64,000 nt of DNA from Psychroserpens ponticola (lineage in GTDB: Bacteria; Bacteroidota; Bacteroidia; Flavobacteriales; Flavobacteriaceae): positions 186,001-250,000 of the forward strand of contig NZ_CP116221.1 of assembly GCF_023556315.2 (NCBI RefSeq), read 5' to 3'. Every line of letters begins with the position of its first letter. Position 1 is the stretch's first letter. Positions 62,608 through 64,000 of the stretch are shown piece after piece. A program made the position numbers and the translations under genes. Under the pieces are notes generated by a model that was not told the DNA's origin, searched no databases, and worked only from the letters and a program-made list of their open reading frames with translations.

Positions 62608-64000
62608 TCAACTAATACTGGTTTTACTAGTATTTAGATGAAGCAATTCATCCATGTATTCACGATTGTTAGATAAACGTGGAATCTTATGTTGACCACC
62701 AAGTTTGTTATGTTGCTTCAGCCAATCATAAAACAAACGTTCTCTTGCGATATTCACTCTAGGCATATTAAGTGTCATGTCATTATATCGCTTGGCTTCA
62801 TAATCGGAATTTAGAGATTGAAGTGTATTATCTAAAAGCTCTTTAAAATAATTAACGTTTTTAGGAGGTCTCTTAAATTCTATTAGCCACTCGTGAGATC
62901 CTTTCTCTTTACCTTCCATAAAAATTGGAGCAGCAGTATAATCTACAATTTCTGCGTTTGTAGTTTTGCAGACTATTCGTAAAGCATCTTCAGCATTTTC
63001 AATAATTAATTCTTCGCCAAAGACATTAATATGATGTTTTGTTCTACCAGATACTTTAATTCTGTAAGGGTTTGTTGATGTAAATCGAATAGTGTCACCA
63101 ATTTTATAACGCCAAAGTCCAGCATTAGTAGTAATAATAACAGCATAATTAACGCCAATTTCTACTTCGCTTAGCGGAATCACTTTTATATCTGAAGTGC
63201 CATAAGTTGACATCGGAATAAATTCATAAAAGATTCCATAATCTAACATGAGCAATAATTCGCTACTGTTATTATGATCTTGAATGGCAAAGAAACCTTC
63301 AGATGCATTATAGATTTCATAATATTTAAAATCTGGTTTTGGTAAAATGGCTTTATACTGGTCAACATAAGGTACAAAACTTACGCCACCATGAAAATAA
63401 ACTTCTAGATTTGGCCATATATCAAGTAAACTGTCTTTACCTGTTGCATCTAAAACATTATTGAGTAGTACTAACATCCATGATGGAACGCCAGCCAGAC
63501 TTGTCACATTTTCATTTATAGTTTCATTTACAATAGCTTGCATTTTCGTTTCCCAATCGCTCATTAATGAAACGTTATTACTAGGAGTACTACTAAATTC
63601 CGCCCAAAATGGCATATTGTCGATTAGAATCGCAGACAGATCACCAAAAATAGTTCCGTTTTCTTTATACAATTCTTTACTGCCTCCTAGACGTAATCCT
63701 TTTCCTGTAAATAATTGTGAATCTTCATTATTATTGAGGTACATACAGAGTAAATCTTTACTTGCAGCATAATGGCAATCTTCTAATGATTCTTGACTTA
63801 CTGGAATGAATTTACTTTTTGCATTTGTAGTTCCACTAGATTTTGCAAACCATTTTATAGGAGTTGGCCAAAAGATATTGTTTTCACCTCGTCGAGAACG
63901 TTCTATTACATTTTGATAGTCTTCATAAGATGAAATTGGAATCCGTTCAGAAAATGTACTGTAATTGGTTATCGAGTCAAAGTTATATTGCTTCCCAATT
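62608..64000 (-). CDS. GH3-superfamily acyl-adenylating enzyme (5' end beyond the window)
   Basis: The frame is open from its stop at 62608 to the right edge at 64000, so at least 464 aa are visible and the N-terminus lies outside. Apparent ATG starts such as 63744 are internal. Reading from the edge, the sequence runs ...ERIPISSYEDYQNVIERSR..., then FAKSSGTTNAKSKFIPV (the ATP-phosphate loop of GH3 proteins), YYEIYNASEGFFAI (acyl-binding/ATP motif 2) and VSGRTKHHINVFGEELI (motif 3). GH3 enzymes are known best as plant auxin/jasmonate-amido synthetases; bacterial members likely adenylate a carboxylic acid and join it to an amine. The substrate is unknown. Confidence 0.9.
   Translation of the reverse strand, partial: IGKQYNFDSITNYSTFSERIPISSYEDYQNVIERSRRGENNIFWPTPIKWFAKSSGTTNAKSKFIPVSQESLEDCHYAASKDLLCMYLNNNEDSQLFTGKGLRLGGSKELYKENGTIFGDLSAILIDNMPFWAEFSSTPSNNVSLMSDWETKMQAIVNETINENVTSLAGVPSWMLVLLNNVLDATGKDSLLDIWPNLEVYFHGGVSFVPYVDQYKAILPKPDFKYYEIYNASEGFFAIQDHNNSSELLLMLDYGIFYEFIPMSTYGTSDIKVIPLSEVEIGVNYAVIITTNAGLWRYKIGDTIRFTSTNPYRIKVSGRTKHHINVFGEELIIENAEDALRIVCKTTNAEIVDYTAAPIFMEGKEKGSHEWLIEFKRPPKNVNYFKELLDNTLQSLNSDYEAKRYNDMTLNMPRVNIARERLFYDWLKQHNKLGGQHKIPRLSNNREYMDELLHLNTSKTSIS

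Noticed and set aside
1-64000. tRNA, rRNA or riboswitch genes
   Set aside because: I looked through all intergenic gaps over 100 nt and saw no cloverleaf, rRNA-like or known riboswitch consensus; a covariance-model search would be decisive.

Overview
The window is AT-rich chromosomal DNA from a gliding member of the Flavobacteriaceae (Bacteroidota). Evidence: a complete SprA (type IX secretion translocon), a RemB-like protein, a PorP/SprF-type protein beside a giant type B sorting-domain adhesin, FtsX/MacB-type efflux genes, a gcvH-vanZ-tonB string next to sprA, and many promoters of the Bacteroidota form TTTG-N17-23-TAnnTTTG in place of E. coli -35/-10 boxes. The sprA-gcvH-vanZ-tonB-remB order matches what I recall of the Flavobacterium johnsoniae gliding locus. 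Genus cannot be fixed from this; Psychroserpens, Winogradskyella, Lacinutrix or Olleya-like marine genera are guesses. I saw no rRNA, tRNA, CRISPR, transposase, integrase or prophage module.

Layout. 1-6.4 kb: ruvB, an orphan cytochrome P450, queG (epoxyqueuosine reductase), the malic enzyme-phosphotransacetylase fusion maeB, and ruvA. 6.4-18.7 kb: sprA (2501 aa), gcvH, a VanZ-like protein, two TonB-like proteins and a RemB-like outer-membrane protein carrying its own TonB-C-like domain. 18.8-24.2 kb: terminal oxidase genes: heme O synthase, two subunit III paralogues, subunit IV, a Cys-less Sco-like protein, a true Sco protein, a DUF420 protein and a 75-aa CxxC protein. 24.3-32.1 kb: an ABC efflux operon (ATPase, two permeases, adaptor, TolC, second adaptor) followed by tsaB. 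32.1-35.7 kb, minus strand: an MscS channel, two paralogous secreted proteins of unknown function, and a NifU-type Fe-S scaffold with a duplicated N-domain. 36.0-43.6 kb: a 2197-aa repeat adhesin and its PorP/SprF partner. 43.8-48.5 kb: a VWA lipoprotein, a LytS/LytTR-type two-component pair and a gamma-carbonic anhydrase. 48.5-56.8 kb, minus strand: an envelope cluster reading CBS protein-nadK-DUF6089-uppS-bamA-ompH-ompH-murI. 56.8-64 kb: pdxJ, an alpha/beta hydrolase, a four-helix membrane protein, tig-clpP-clpX, and a GH3-family adenylase that runs off the right edge.

The gene content is mostly conserved core. The most unusual signals are at the DNA level. Terminator hairpins are fused directly to the next promoter, with one 24-nt stretch repeated exactly at two unrelated loci. 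The tig promoter lies inside a near-perfect palindrome. A dyad flanks the efflux-operon promoter. A rho-independent terminator for mscS is embedded inside the opposing tsaB coding sequence. At the protein level the best leads are the abrupt GAA-to-GAG codon shift in the adhesin repeats, the acidic DxDxDG-rich insert in SprA, the TonB-C/beta-barrel fusion, the small CxxC protein of the oxidase cluster, and the tandem secreted paralogues.
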